A stretch of 64,000 nucleotides of DNA from Henricia sp. BOLD:AAB3569 (taxonomy: Eukaryota > Echinodermata > Asteroidea > Spinulosida > Echinasteridae), in contig JBBELK010000490.1 of assembly GCA_037783545.1 (NCBI GenBank), forward strand, positions 682,001-746,000. The letters run 5' to 3'. Below the pieces are notes generated by a model. It was not told the origin of the DNA and did no database searches. It saw nothing but the letters and a program-made list of their open reading frames with translations. Position numbers and translations under genes: made by a program. Each line of letters starts with the position of its first letter. Position 1 is the stretch's first letter. Shown here one piece after another: positions 42,177 to 53,898 of this stretch.

Positions 42177-44039
42177 TGTCGTATGATGGGAAATTTCGTA
42201 CGAGTATTCATACGGGATCGTCACGACCAAATAAACGGAAGCCGACGCACGTAGTCCAGTCTTGGTTCGCTACTGTATACTGTTATTATTCAGTCTCACC
42301 ACAAAATACAACACAGTCTAACAGATAAACATGATGAAAAGATCCATCGAGCGGTAAACGGATCACAAACCAAGTGGACTTAAAAATAAAGTTGATCAAG
42401 TTCTAAAAGTAGACGAATCTATAAGCGGGTATTAACGCGGTTGTATAATGATGATAGCATAACGGAGTACGTATACTATACGGATACGGATCCCTGCAAA
42501 ACAACATAAAATACAGGAATTAAAATAAGGCTATAACACATCTACATGTATGTGCCAGTACAGTACAGTGCAACACAATATAAACTCTGTATATATGGTC
42601 ACTTCAATGGGTGAACAGTGTCTCAAATATCACAACACCACAGTGAGGTCAATGGGTCAACTGCCCTTGTTTCACTCAGGTTAAGGTCATTAAATGCCCC
42701 ATTCAAACAATGCACTAGTAGTAGGCTACACATATATTGTGTGTGCACTATATGCATACTAACACAAAACAATATGATATAATTCTTAGATGTATAAATA
42801 TATAGTTGAACACACTTTCAATGTAGGTTTGGAAGCTTTCCTCTTAAAAAAAGGAAATGCACGATAAAAAAATAATGCACGAAGGAAATAATCTTGGTAG
42901 TAATTAAAATGTGCTGTCACAAAACAACTCAAAAGAATGGGCTTCCACTGCTTATACACAGCAAATTCAAACAGTAGGACTGAAAACTAATCTCCTTAGA
43001 TAAAACAAAATTATGCCTGTACCTTGGTACCGGAGCTGGGGTGATTTATACTACATAGTCATCATCTCCAGGTAGCGCCAAAGCTAAACAAAAACAAGAC
43101 CAAAACTAAGTGCAGTTTTGTCTTCATAATTCAATGCAGTATATAATAATCATTCCAAAGATTTGACAATGCAAGGTTCATTCATTGTATGGTTTAGATA
43201 AACTTCCACCAAGTTCGTACTTGAAAGGTAACATCGTGCAAGCAATTCACAAGAAAGTAATTCAAAGGGATAACCTTATAAAAAATCAGAAGAACAACTA
43301 AATCCTTATCAACATAAATCTAGAACAACAACTAGACTCAAACAAAATTCTCTCAAACGATTACTTATTGTAAATATGCATATATGCAATTCACTAAAAT
43401 AAAATGGAAAGAAACTTACTTACCCAAATATGGCTCAGCTTAGTGATAATTAGCAGCATAGCGGCTTGTATACATACAGAGCGGCATGCCCCGTCAGGCC
43501 AAATACAGGCCCTTATAAAGATAATTTGGCCACACCCATAGGGTTGTGGAAGGGTCATGTGATCAATTTATTGTTCTAAGACCTGCTCTTTATTCATGAG
43601 GTGAACCCTCATTGGCTAGGAATTCAGCGATCATGTGATTTGGCCACTGGCTGATTGGTCCTAAGTTAGTAGTCATGTGACTTCGTGTTTGGTCAGCAGA
43701 ATTTTGTGCTGAGTCTCAAAACAGGTCTCAGATCCTTGGACTAGCCAGATTTATTACTCGGACCCTTAAAGTTGACATAAGCTTACTAAAAATAGTTTGT
43801 CCTAGAAGGTTATCCTTGAGTCAAAGAACATAAACTTGTTTACATGTACTGGAGAGGGTAACCACAGGTCATTTACACATATATGTGACTGTGTTTGGTC
43901 AGCAGAATATTGTGCTGAGTCTCGGAAACAGGGTAGAATTTTAAGGTGTCCTCTGACTAAAGAATGGAGGCACTATTTGTGTACACTGCATAAAATACAA
44001 GTGCATTTATATTGAGGATGATTTTCTCACCATCCGACA
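42177..44039. mobile_element. 1.86-kb insertion with 4-bp target duplication (solo LTR or TIR element)
   Basis: The left palindrome arm is split at TTTACTAC, and it resumes as CTACAGCCAC; the uninterrupted right arm reads as one block. The inserted DNA starts TGTCGTATGATGGGAAA and ends TTTTCTCACCATCCGACA. The duplicated site is CTAC (42173-42176 and 44040-44043). TG...CA ends with a 4-bp duplication fit a solo LTR of a Ty3 or BEL element. The ends are inverse over about 14 of 17 bases, longer than usual for LTRs, so a TIR transposon remains possible. Inside, a phrase with TTTGGTCAGCAGAAT and GTGCTGAGTCTC occurs twice (about 43690 and 43896). There is no coding frame. Confidence 0.65.
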
Positions 44040-44043
44040 CTAC

Positions 44044-44485
44044 AGCCACAAAACGTCACATTTTATGTTCCTTTCTCTGCAAGTGCACGTTTTGGTACTC
44101 ATACATGATGTTGGGCATTTGCATGGAGGGGGCAGGTCATCGGGCCTGCACGATACTGGCATTATCACTGGTGTTATGCCAACATCCGTTGCTTCATACC
44201 CATACTGGAGTGGATCTGGTTTGGTGACTGCATGAGTTGGGGCTTGCAACCACATCTTACACTGCAGATATGCTCACTTTACATGTATACATGTGTTCTC
44301 GTAGCGTTGATGAACAGCACAAGCTGGTTGAAGTCCAGTTCTTTCTTGGAGTTGTGGTACTGCTCCCATCGATATTTATCGAAAGTGGAACAGTCGGTCT
44401 TTTTTAATCCAGACACAGTTTTAGCATAGCTTGTTATCTGTGGTGACCGTTCTTTTACACCAAACCCTTCCAGTAGGGAAATTGG
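44044..44485 (-). pseudogene. Inverted partial copy of the PIN-like gene 3' end
   Basis: This left-arm segment repeats, on the - strand, the C-terminal coding part of the gene at 44486-45592, including its cysteine-rich tail (- strand frame 44255-44040). It comprises only the palindromic overlap and ends abruptly where the centre begins. Confidence 0.6.
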
Positions 44486-45592
44486 CTGAGAGTCTTTTCA
44501 ACAGCATTCTTGCTACATGCTCCGAGTCCACAAGAATAGACACTATTGTTGATGTTTATCAAAAATCATCAATCAAGCAAATGGAACGGACACAGAGAAG
44601 TTATTCAGAACAAATCACTATCACAGTTAGGTCTGACAATAAAAAACTCCCTGTCGATCTTGATGTGTTCTGGAGCTCAATGTTGAACAAAGTTCGGTTG
44701 CAGGAGTATGTCTTCAAGTGGATGCTGCAGAATGTCGAGTCGGACAAGGAGATCTTCTTTGGAGGAGTATATGGGGGTGAATGCAGGAACACGACAGAAT
44801 CATGTTCCATATTAATGATGGTGTTGTGAAACACTGGGTTCAATCAGTCTTGGTTGACTCACCTGACACACATGACACAGAGTCTTTGTCAACCTCAACT
44901 TCTACTTCAACAAAACCTGGCAACTACAAAAGCTGTACGTGAAGCTTGGTACTAACCGGAAAACAAAGACAATTGTACCAGTCCACCTGTTGGTTGATCA
45001 ACTGGACACCGGTTTGGTGTCGTGTCTCCCAGCCATTCATGCTCTCAGCGGTTGCGACAGTACCAGCAAGGTGGGTCCAAAGCTGTCTGGCCTGAAAGCA
45101 TCCATGGATATCTCCCTACTGGAAGGGTTTGGTGTAGAAGAACTGTCACCACAGATAACAAGCAATGCTGAAAAGTTCCTTGTGTCTGGATTAAAGAAGA
45201 CCGACTGTTCCACTTTTGATGAATATCGATGGGAGCAGTACCACAACTCCAAGAAAGAACTGGACGTCAACCAGCTTGTGTGCTGTTCATCAACGCTACG
45301 AGAACACATACATGTAAAGTGAGCATATCTGCAGTGTAAGATGTGGTTGCAAGCCCCAACTCATGCAGTCACCAAACCAGATCCACTCCAGTATGGGTAT
45401 GAAGCAACGGATGTTGGCATAACACCAGTGATAATGCCAGTATCATGCAGGCCCGATGACCTGCCCCCTCCATGCAAATGCCCAACATCATGTATGAGTA
45501 CCAAAACGTGCACTTGCAGAGAAAGGAACATAAAATGTGACGTTTTGTGGCTGTAGTAAAGGCAAAAAGTGTAGAAATCCAAATACTCCAAA
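44486..45592 (+). pseudogene. Invertebrate PIN/FEN1-like nuclease family gene, truncated and frameshifted
   Basis: Three + strand frames make one broken protein. The first (to about 44829) has DVFWSSMLNKVRLQEYVFKW. The second (44939-45322) has VPVHLLVDQL and IHALSGCDSTSKVG. A last frame has PPPCKCPTSCMSTKTCTCRE and, after a further one-base shift, CGCSKGKKCRNPNTPK. I recall a family common in cnidarians and marine invertebrates with 'HALTGCD(T/S)TS', a 'DTDV' acidic motif and a C-C-C tail. The GCD...KVG segment resembles the active-site and helix-hairpin region of FEN1/asteroid PIN-like nucleases. At least two frameshifts lie between 44770 and 44940, and the 5' end is cut by the palindrome junction at 44486. 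The link to PIN nucleases is inferred. Confidence 0.42.
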
Positions 45593-45617
45593 ATAGGAAC
45601 AATATGCAAAATAATAA

Positions 45618-45907
45618 TAATAATGGTGGATTCTTATATTGCGGGGTGCTCCTGGCGCTGTTACCAATATTACCGCTGCCATCAGGGAATCACCAGAACC
45701 ATTTCGCTTCAACTAGGTGGCTGCTGGCCAGGCGCTCAATCCTAACAGCAATTAGATTGTGGCATTCCCCTTAACAGCTTCCCAAATATCGCTTGGGTTG
45801 GCGAGGCAACTGGGATTAAGTGCCCAGGGACACAGGCGCGTTGATCATATAGTGGGGCTAGAACCCACCACCTTTGATTGGGAGTCCCGCTTCATACCCA
45901 CTAGACC
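45618..45907 (-). repeat. Full-length SINE in the right arm
   Basis: On the - strand it runs from GGGAGCGCGTGTGGTCTAGT through the A- and B-boxes and body to an (ATT)n run next to 45610. It is the complete counterpart of the truncated copy at 41957-42118. Confidence 0.68.
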
Positions 45908-46069
45908 ACACGCGCTCCCACAAAAGGTACAAAGGTAATATGATAAAGTGTCATATATATGTTGTGGCCTTGGTGGTACATGTATTATACAATTGTAGTG
46001 CGTAACATGCTGAAATTGGCAATTATCTTACAAACCATTTACTTTTGGATATGAAAATGTATTACTGAC

Positions 46070-46093
46070 CCCCCCCCCCCCCCCCCCCCCCCC
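46070..46093. repeat. Poly-C run, 24 bases
   Basis: The equivalent point in the left palindrome arm (about 41797) has only GGGAGG on that strand, so the tract expanded in this arm alone. Confidence 0.85.
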
Positions 46094-46894
46094 ATAATGT
46101 GGCAATTGCGCACATTTTGAGTGGTCGGGCAACCTCCTAGGATGGGTAGTACTTTGCTCAAAAAGGGCGTGGCCCAAAAAAAGGGGCGTGGCCATTTCAG
46201 CTATTTCGCCGTCAGTGGAAAATGTGTTACCAACCAAATATTGTTCCTGGACCTTCAATTACTGGATTCTTGAAGAGTTTAAGGCTGGACATTAAATTGC
46301 ATACATCACCACCATGAGTTACTCTAGTAATGGGCGTTGTCGGGGCTTCTTCAGGTTCTTCCCAAACATTGATCTTAACCAAACTTGGTGACATCAAAGA
46401 CATAGTATAAGAGGTGTGCACCCAAGAATGGCTTCATTGTGACGTCATCAGTTACGTCATTATAACACTTTAAAAATGCCTTAAGAGCGGAAAATTTCCG
46501 AAATATGCATTTCGTAAAACGCTTTCCTGTATGAACCCACATGACCCAGGGTCTTTATATTTTGCATAATTATATATCAGATCATGGGCTACAATGTTCT
46601 TTGTGTACGCATTTTTATCTGACCCTTCCTTCCCGGGTCAATCGAAGGTCAAAGTTCAGCCATTTCAAAATTCACATTTGTTGTGTTTTTGTGTACTTAT
46701 GAAGCAATTTTAGCTATTAAAGTACGCTTGATTTTCATAAAACTAGGTACAGGCATGGGCCCCATCACAAACTTCCACCACCATGTAGAACATCACAATG
46801 ACGTCAATGATTACGTAATTATAATTATTTAAAAATGGCAAAAAGTGGGTCAATTGAAGGCCAAAGTTCAGCCAAGTCAACATTTCCGTATATA

Positions 46895-49302
46895 CAGGGT
46901 GGATTTTTAAAAACGAAACCGAGATATTATTGCTAATTGTAACTAAAGTAGGGCGCGTATGAATGAACGGGAGATATCATCTGTTAGGGTTGAATCTCCT
47001 CTTTAAAATGACACCATGATCATGTCATTATGTTTTCGGTTGACTGAGCAGTGACCAGTGTTGTGCCAGGGGCCTAGTTTTAGATTTGACCTTTCTCAAT
47101 GCGAGCAAACGTCGTACAAATAAATCTTTACCGAAGATGTCTATTCCGTGTGCCCTGTGTGACACGGCGTCGACCGAGACGGTGACACGGTAACTTTTAA
47201 CTGTGTCTACCACAGACGTGTAATTCTACAGAAGATGGTTTAACAAAAGGACATGTGAGTAGGATACAATCTTTTATGTTATTTCAGTCTTATTTAAGAT
47301 AGTCCACTCTCTACAAGAAAGTAATTGTATGTTATTGAGGGAATGTCGTAGTTTTGCCGTGAAGCATTCATTCCAATGTTTGTTTTCTTCCTTTTAGGTT
47401 TAGTAAGGTGCAAAGCTTAATATAGGCCTGATATCATTACGTCATTGTCAGGATTTTATTAAACCATCTTAAACAAATTGTTCCTTCTTGGCCAAACTCT
47501 TTTCAATCTTAACAAATTATGTGCTTTGATTTATACCTTTGATGACTTATATATGTAGGCCTATATAAGTTTTTTTTAGCAAACATCGGATTTCCACCCC
47601 AAATGTGAACAAAACAAACTAAAAACTAGAACTCCGTCTGTTTTATGAACAGAGCGTAGGGCTTTTTCACATTTTTTAAATTCAAAACTTGAAAAACGCC
47701 TAACCAGAATACAATGATTAACTAAATTATCTATTTTTGAACAATTTTAAATTATAAGCCAAAAACTGTTTGACTAAAATTCACCCTTTTCATTTGTTTT
47801 TAAAGCTTGGCTATACCTAACCATAATGCTATGAGTCCCGTGTTGTTTATTATCACTTTAAAATTATAAGCCAACGAAGATTTGACCACTAGGAAACGAG
47901 GTCAAAGGTCAAGCAATGTGCGCGTGTGCATCATCATGACGTCATCAATTAACGACATTTGCTAGTGATCGTATGTGGCGCAGGAATCACGATCATAGGT
48001 CAATCGGCTGATTTGTTATGAATGTTTGAATATGGAAAACATTAAGTTGTATGCTCCTTTAATCTGATACCTGATGATGAACAGTTTTTGAGTTGTGTCA
48101 GTTTGCCTGGGTGGGGGAGTACTGCTATACAGATCTACCACTTCGAGGTGTTTGATGAACTGTGAGATACAAAGTTATGGTGCAGGTAAAAACCTTTGAT
48201 TACTTAATTAGCTCCTTGAGGAGTATCATAACATGTAGGTTCAGGATTTATACTAAGAGAGTATTGAGCCAAATTAGTACAGAAGCCTTCATCGATTGAG
48301 AACAGATTTTTTTAGATTTGAAAATATGGCAATTTTCAGTTTTTGCACTTTTAAAAACATCAATTAGGTTACTGTAAAATTAGTACTATTTGTCATAATG
48401 TCACATGCCGTTATAAATTAAATATTTAAAAAGTTTATCCTGAAAACGTAGTTTAGAGGCAAGTTTTATTTCCCCTTGCGAATTATAAACTGTTCATTTT
48501 TACTACATCAATACTCATCTGCTGTCTCACGATGTAGTCAGCGAAAAAGATTGTTAATTTTTAGTTTGTTTTGTTCACATTTGGGGTGGAAATCCGATGT
48601 TTGCTCAAAAAAACTTATATAGGCCTACATATATAAGTCATCAAAGGTATAAATCAAAGCACATAATTTGTTAAGATTGAAAAGAGTTTGGCCAAGAAGG
48701 AACAATTTCGTAATTAGATTTGTTCAAGATGGTTTAATAAAATCCTGACAATGACGTGATGATATCAGGCCTATATTAACTTTACACCTTACTAAACCTA
48801 AAACGAAGAAACCAAACATTGGAATGAATGCTTCACGGCAAAACTACGACATTCCCTCAATAACATACAATTACTTTCTTGTAGAGAGTGGACTCTCTTA
48901 AATAAGACTGAAATAACATAAAATATTGTATCCTACTCACACATGTCCTTTTGTTAAACCATCTTCTGTAGAATTACACGTCCGTGGTAGACACAGTTAA
49001 AAGTTACCGTGTCACCGTCTCGGTCGACGCCGTGTCACACAGGGCACACGGAATAGACAGCTACGGTAAAGATTTATTTGTACGACGTTTGCTCGCATTG
49101 AGAACGGTCAAATCTAAAACTAGGCCCCTGGCGTAACACTGGTCACTGCTCAGTCAACCGAAAACATAATGAAATGATCATGGTGTCATTTTAAAGAGGA
49201 GATTCAACCCTAACAGATGATATCTCCCCTTCATTCATACGCGCCCTACTTTAGTTACAATTAGCAATAATATCTCGGTTTCGTTTTTTCAAATCCACCC
49301 TG
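46895..49302. mobile_element. Long-armed mariner-like foldback element
   Basis: The ends CAGGGTGGATTT and AAATCCACCCTG are flanked by TATA and belong to the same family as 7478-8316. Here the arms remain complementary for about 730 bases, far longer than in the smaller copy, and include GACGGTGACACGGTAAC-type words absent from it. The centre (47625-48568) is an unrelated Helitron-like segment. No transposase frame is intact. Confidence 0.65.
47625..48568 (-). mobile_element. Helitron-like segment at the centre of palindrome II
   Basis: It lies exactly between the two arms. Read on the - strand, its 3' end is a hairpin (CTCTGTTCATAAAACAGACGG) followed by AGTTCTAG and then T, the CTRR|T pattern of Helitrons. 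About 640 bases beside it match the segment starting at 50003. No coding frame. Confidence 0.45.
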
Positions 49303-50002
49303 TATATACGGAAATGTTGACTTGGCTGAACTTTGGCCTTCAATTGACCCATGAAGGAAGGGTCAGATGAAATTGAGTACATAAAGCAAATTGTAGCGCA
49401 GGATCTGATATATAATGTCTGCTATTTATGAAGATCCTGGGTCATGTGGTTTTATAGAGGGAAACATTTTACGAAATGCATTTTTTGCTAATTTTCATTG
49501 ACGTCATGGTGATGTTCTACATGGTGATGGAAGTTTCTGATGGGGCCCATGCTTGTACCTAGTTTTATGAAAATCAAGCATGGTTGAATAGCTAATATCG
49601 CTTCATAAGTACAAACAAATACAAAAAATGTGATTTTTGAATTGGCTGAACTTTGACCTTCGATTGACCCAGGAAGGAAGGGTCAGATGAAAATGCCTAC
49701 ACTAAGAACATTGAAGCTCATGATCTGATATAAATGTTTGCCAAATATGAAAACCCTGGGTCATGTGATTTGGGCAAGGGAACCATTCGGCAATTTTCCG
49801 CTTTTTAGGCATATTTAAAGTGTTATAATGACGTAACTGATGACGTTACAATGAAGCCATTCTTGGGTGCACACCTCTTATACTATGTCTTTGATGTCAC
49901 CAAGTTTGGTTAAGATCAATGTTTGGGAACAACCTGAAAAAGCGCCGACAACTCCCATGCGCTTTGTCTATGGGAAAACAATTAGAAGAAGAAGAAGAAG
50001 AA

Positions 50003-51270
50003 ACTAGAGCTACGTCTGTTCTATGAACAGGGCGTAGGGCTTTTTCACATTGTTACATTTAAAAACCTGAATAACGCCCAACCAGAATACAATGATTAAC
50101 CAAATTTTCTATCTTTGAACAATTTGAAATTATAAGCAAAAAATTGTTTGACCAATGGTTATCGAGGTCAAAGGTCACCCTTTTCATTGTTTTTGTTATC
50201 GTATATGGGAAGGAATTAGCGGTGGGAGTTACCGTTTATTTTTCTAAACGTTTAAACGTCAATTTTAACGTTCGTGTAAACGTTTAAACGAATAGTAAAC
50301 ATAACAAAAAGTGAAACTTATTACCGCGCTCGCAATAAAAGGTTGTTTGACCTGGTATCATGTGCGTTCGCGCGGCACCACTGACACTTCATTGAATTGG
50401 AGCATACATGATGCAGGCAACGAAAGTTCAGCTAGGCTTTGCTGTAATTTGATACTTTCGAGAAGTCACTCAAACCCAAAGTCAGCAACCAATGAGAGAA
50501 TGGAATCAATAACAGTTCCAACGCAATTACGATCGTCGGCTCCACAGTGTTTATTGCCTTGCTTTGAATTCAAAAAGATGAAACCGTAAACCAGTAAAAT
50601 CGCTTCCGCCCGCGAACGCAACTGTACATCTTCGGCTTGAAACTACAAAGGTTACCGACCGTTAGGCTCATCACAGCGGTATGCTGCCTGATTCTTACGA
50701 ACAAAATTGCCGCTTTAGAAATTTTAGAATTGTTTAGATCTTTGAAATAGGGAGGATCGTTTTTTGACAAGTTGGTTTCGGATATCCGTTTAGCATTTTT
50801 GTAAACGGATAGTTAAATTTTGGTCGTTTAAACGTTTACACGTCGAAGCTCTTTTTTTTTAAGGTTGTAGCTCGTATTTTATATTTCATTTATTTTATTT
50901 TATTTTATGCACCTTCAATGTGATACGTGATGACGTCATTATGACATCATCAGTTAAATACCTTTGTCAATGACCGTATAAGGCACAGGAATCACGATCA
51001 TAGGTCAATCGGCTGATTTGTTATGAATGTGTGAATATGGAAAACATTAAATTGTATGCTCCTTTAATCCGATACCTGATGATGAACATTTTTTGAGTTT
51101 GCCTGGGTGGTGAAACTACTGCTATACAGATCTACTACTTCCAGGTGTTTGATGAACTGTGAGATACCAAGTCATGGTGCAGGTAAGATTCCTTTAACTT
51201 TTGATTACTTAATTAGTTCCGTGAGGAGTAAGACGTAGGTTCAGGATTTATACTAAGAGAGTCTGGAGAC
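50003..51270 (-). mobile_element. Helitron-like segment, second copy, interrupted
   Basis: On the - strand it ends in the hairpin CCTGTTCATAGAACAGACG, then TAGCTCTAG and T. Similarity to 47625-48280 covers 50003-50200 and about 50930-51270, both edges of an inserted block (50216-50870). The (AGA)n run at 49984-50001 abuts its 3' end. Confidence 0.48.
50216..50870. mobile_element. Insertion with CGTTTAAACG iterations
   Basis: It interrupts the Helitron-like copy. Both ends carry iterated TAAACGTTTAAACG and CGTTTAAACGTTTACACG words, as if the ends are built from short inverted iterations. A 92-codon frame inside has no motif. Exact ends and duplication were not resolved. Confidence 0.45.
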
Positions 51271-53363
51271 AAATTTCATTTATTAATAACATGTACATTA
51301 TGTAAATAGTAATTGTGAGGTATCGCAAAATCGTGATGTGTAGTCTAAGTCGTAGGACTGTTAGATTTTAAATTTATACTGTTGCATTGTAAGATGTGAC
51401 CGTTTTCAGTTTGAAAAGTTATCGAATGTTTAAAAATATATTACGCCGACTGTTAACGTCGTAGTGGCATATCTAGCACGATATGTGGCAAAGGGACTCC
51501 CCCTAACCCTCAACACATTCTTCCCGTTTGTTAACGCACCTATCCCCCCTAAAAACTGAAAGGAATTTCTTTGAATTTCGTTGGATGTTTGCGACACAAT
51601 GGGGTAACAATGGTAGGTGGAGTACCCTCTGCAACATATCTTGCTGCATATGAACAGTAAGGCCGTGATAGCCCGAGGTTACAAATTGTACTAGATTTGA
51701 AGCTCATCCCTCGTTCCGTTCTCTAATTGGGCGGCATTTTGTTAAAACTGTGAATTATAAAGGAAGAGAGGGTGACGTGAAATGCCCATACTAAAATAGT
51801 AGCCCGTAATCTGATCTGTATTTGTGCGAAATATGAAAACCCTAGCCAAACGTGGTTTTGGCGAGTATAATTTTTGTTAACTGCATATTTTGTGCCATAT
51901 TATTGGATATTTTGTTCATTTTCGAAGTTACGTAATGAGTGACGTCATGGTGATGTTTTAGCTGCTGGAACGTTGTCATGTGGCCTATGCCTGTGCCTAG
52001 TTTGTTGAAGATGAAGCGTACTTTCATGGGCTATCGGTTGGTGCATAAGTGAAAATAAAAAGCAAACATTGATAATTTTTTTGTAATTTGCTGAATTGTG
52101 ACTCTGAATTGTTAGAAAGGATAGAAAGAAAAATATATGCCATGGTGCGATTCATATGTCTGCTAATTTTGAAGAATGTGGGTTGACCGGTTTTAAAAAG
52201 GAAACATTTGTTTGAAATGCATATTGTTGTCATTGTTATTAAAATCCACGTTTAGGCCTTGTCAGATTATTAAATTGACGTAATAAATGACGTCATAGCA
52301 ACCTTTTACATTTTGTTGGAAGTTTGTCATGGGGCATCCCGATTGTAGGTGGGAATTCTCAGAGATGTGAGGTTGTGTTGACTTTGGAATGATTTTGATT
52401 AATAGTGACGAGTCCAAATTGTTGTTGACATTCCGCACAGCAGAAGGCTTTTAATACTTTAAAACATACATAACAAACTTTCGAAAAAATATAGTAAAGA
52501 GGTTACTTAGGGCCAAAATAAAAAGTATGTTTAGCGTAAGTTTAAGTTGTCCACAAATTGGGAGTGATTTTTTTTTGTTGGGCGAGTGGTTTTCAAGCAA
52601 AAAGAGGCATGTTTGTATTTTAAACACTCAACAAAGGGTGTGTGTCTAAGTAAAACATATCTTAGATGCGTAGGGTTAAAAGTGTTGCGCGTGGTAATGA
52701 ACGTTGTTTCGTGCTGGTTAAAAAAAAAAGCTTTGACGCGCAGGGTTTTAAGTGACGTGTGTGCTACTGCTAAACATGTTTATTTTGGCCTTATAGAGTA
52801 GAGGTTATAGTTAAAAAATACAGTATAGAGGTTTCATATTGTTAGTAAACTTTTGTTACGGGTGTGTGCAGGATAACCTTTTTTTTTGGCAAACCAATTG
52901 GTGGTTATTTTGATTTGTATGAGGAAAAGGGAAGATCAGTGATGCAAACTTTGCAATTAAACAAAGTCTAGTTTGCCACGAATTACTGACATTGGACAAT
53001 AAATTTTCAAACTTAAGATTCAACTGCTTTTAAAAAATGAAATTTGAAGCTACAACCTTGTTCAAGCTAATTGGATAAAGCAGGGAACATAAGGAAAAGA
53101 ATATGCCAAAAACGATTTTAGGCTTTCTGTTACTTTATTAGGACAACAATTAAAATGTTAGTGTGTAATATGTCCGCCATGGTTGTTCTAAGTTGTTTAA
53201 ACTGTTTTTTCTTGATTTCCCATAACCGTGGACCTGCATCAATAATAAGTTTGGGGTTTGTGTTCAATATTCAGTTGACGCGTAAATAGTGGGTCTGGGA
53301 ATACAAGCACTGGACCAGTGTTGATTGATGGAAAGTTATATTTTCAGATGATAGTGATTTTCC
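51271..53363. other. Diverged repeat DNA, no supported gene
   Basis: The stretch from about 51740 to 52330 retains worn versions of the palindrome II arm phrases (GTGACGTCATGGTGATGTT, GATCTGTATTTGTGCGAAAT). The remainder is AT-rich with poly-T runs. No gene is seen. Confidence 0.4.
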
Positions 53364-53462
53364 GGTGGAGGGCCATCGAAGTTAACATGTTTGTATTTCA
53401 AGGCAATCACAGAGCATATCACCGGTGAAATACAAACATGTTAACTTCGATGGCCCTCCACC
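53364..53462. mobile_element. 99-bp perfect hairpin MITE
   Basis: Thirty-seven bases starting GGTGGAGGGCCATCGAAG (53364-53400) are exactly inverted at 53426-53462 around a 25-base loop. There is no mismatch in the arms. Confidence 0.75.
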
Positions 53463-53898
53463 AGAAAATAACTTGTTGGGTCTCTACACCAAGTTGAAGG
53501 AATGATAAATTTTGTCAAATATATTGATATAATTTTAGAAATTGTGGTTCCAGATGTGGTAGAGGCATTTCGAGAGGGTTGTGTGTTTCTGGCATTTTGC
53601 GTAAAGATCTGGCTCCATGTCACATTTTGAAGGCAGTGACAAATATTGTGAAATTTAATATCGCAGATGTGTTTCACTGGCCTGGATATCGTATTGAGAA
53701 TGTGTGGTCGATCATATAAAGTTATGGGTGCAAGTAAAGGAGTGGATCACAGTGACGAAATGTATTGATGCAGCTGTACGGTATGGAGTAACCCTGATGA
53801 AATGAAGTAATGGTGTAAAAGAATTGTTTGACCCCAAGCCAAAATCCTGAGGGTTTAAAGTATGTCCTAATAAAGTAACAGAAAGTCTGAAATACCGT
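53463..53898. other. Intergenic DNA, no supported gene
   Basis: No repeat or coding motif is recognised. Confidence 0.3.

Larger units (their letters stand above)
41545..46335. repeat. Palindrome I, arms of about 1.1-1.2 kb
   Basis: The left arm (41545-42176 plus 44044-44485) is the reverse complement of the right arm (45114-46335). Paired landmarks are CTCTAGTAGCTCATGG with CCATGAGTTACTCTAGTA, GGTCCAGGAACAATATTTGG with its inverse near 46236, and AACCCTTCCAGTAGGGA with TCCCTACTGGAAGGGTT at the inner edge. The centre (44486-45113) is single copy. The arms differ by a 1.86-kb insertion (left), a lost SINE 3' half (left) and an expanded poly-C tract (right). Confidence 0.75.
46330..49960. repeat. 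Palindrome II, arms of about 1.3 kb
   Basis: The left arm (46330 to about 47624) and right arm (about 48569-49960) are diverged reverse complements. Paired landmarks are CCCAAACATTGATCTTAACC (46361) with its inverse (49909), and GTGTGCACCCAAGAATGGC (46413) with its inverse (49858). The arms contain the mariner-like ends at 46895 and 49302 and continue past them, so more than one transposon arm is mirrored. TGACCC/GGGTCA and TGACGTCA words like those at 21.7-24.6 kb recur. Confidence 0.72.

Noticed and set aside
44012-44227. Independent + strand gene at the left palindrome arm
   Set aside because: It is the antisense shadow of the inverted cysteine-rich tail copy on the - strand.
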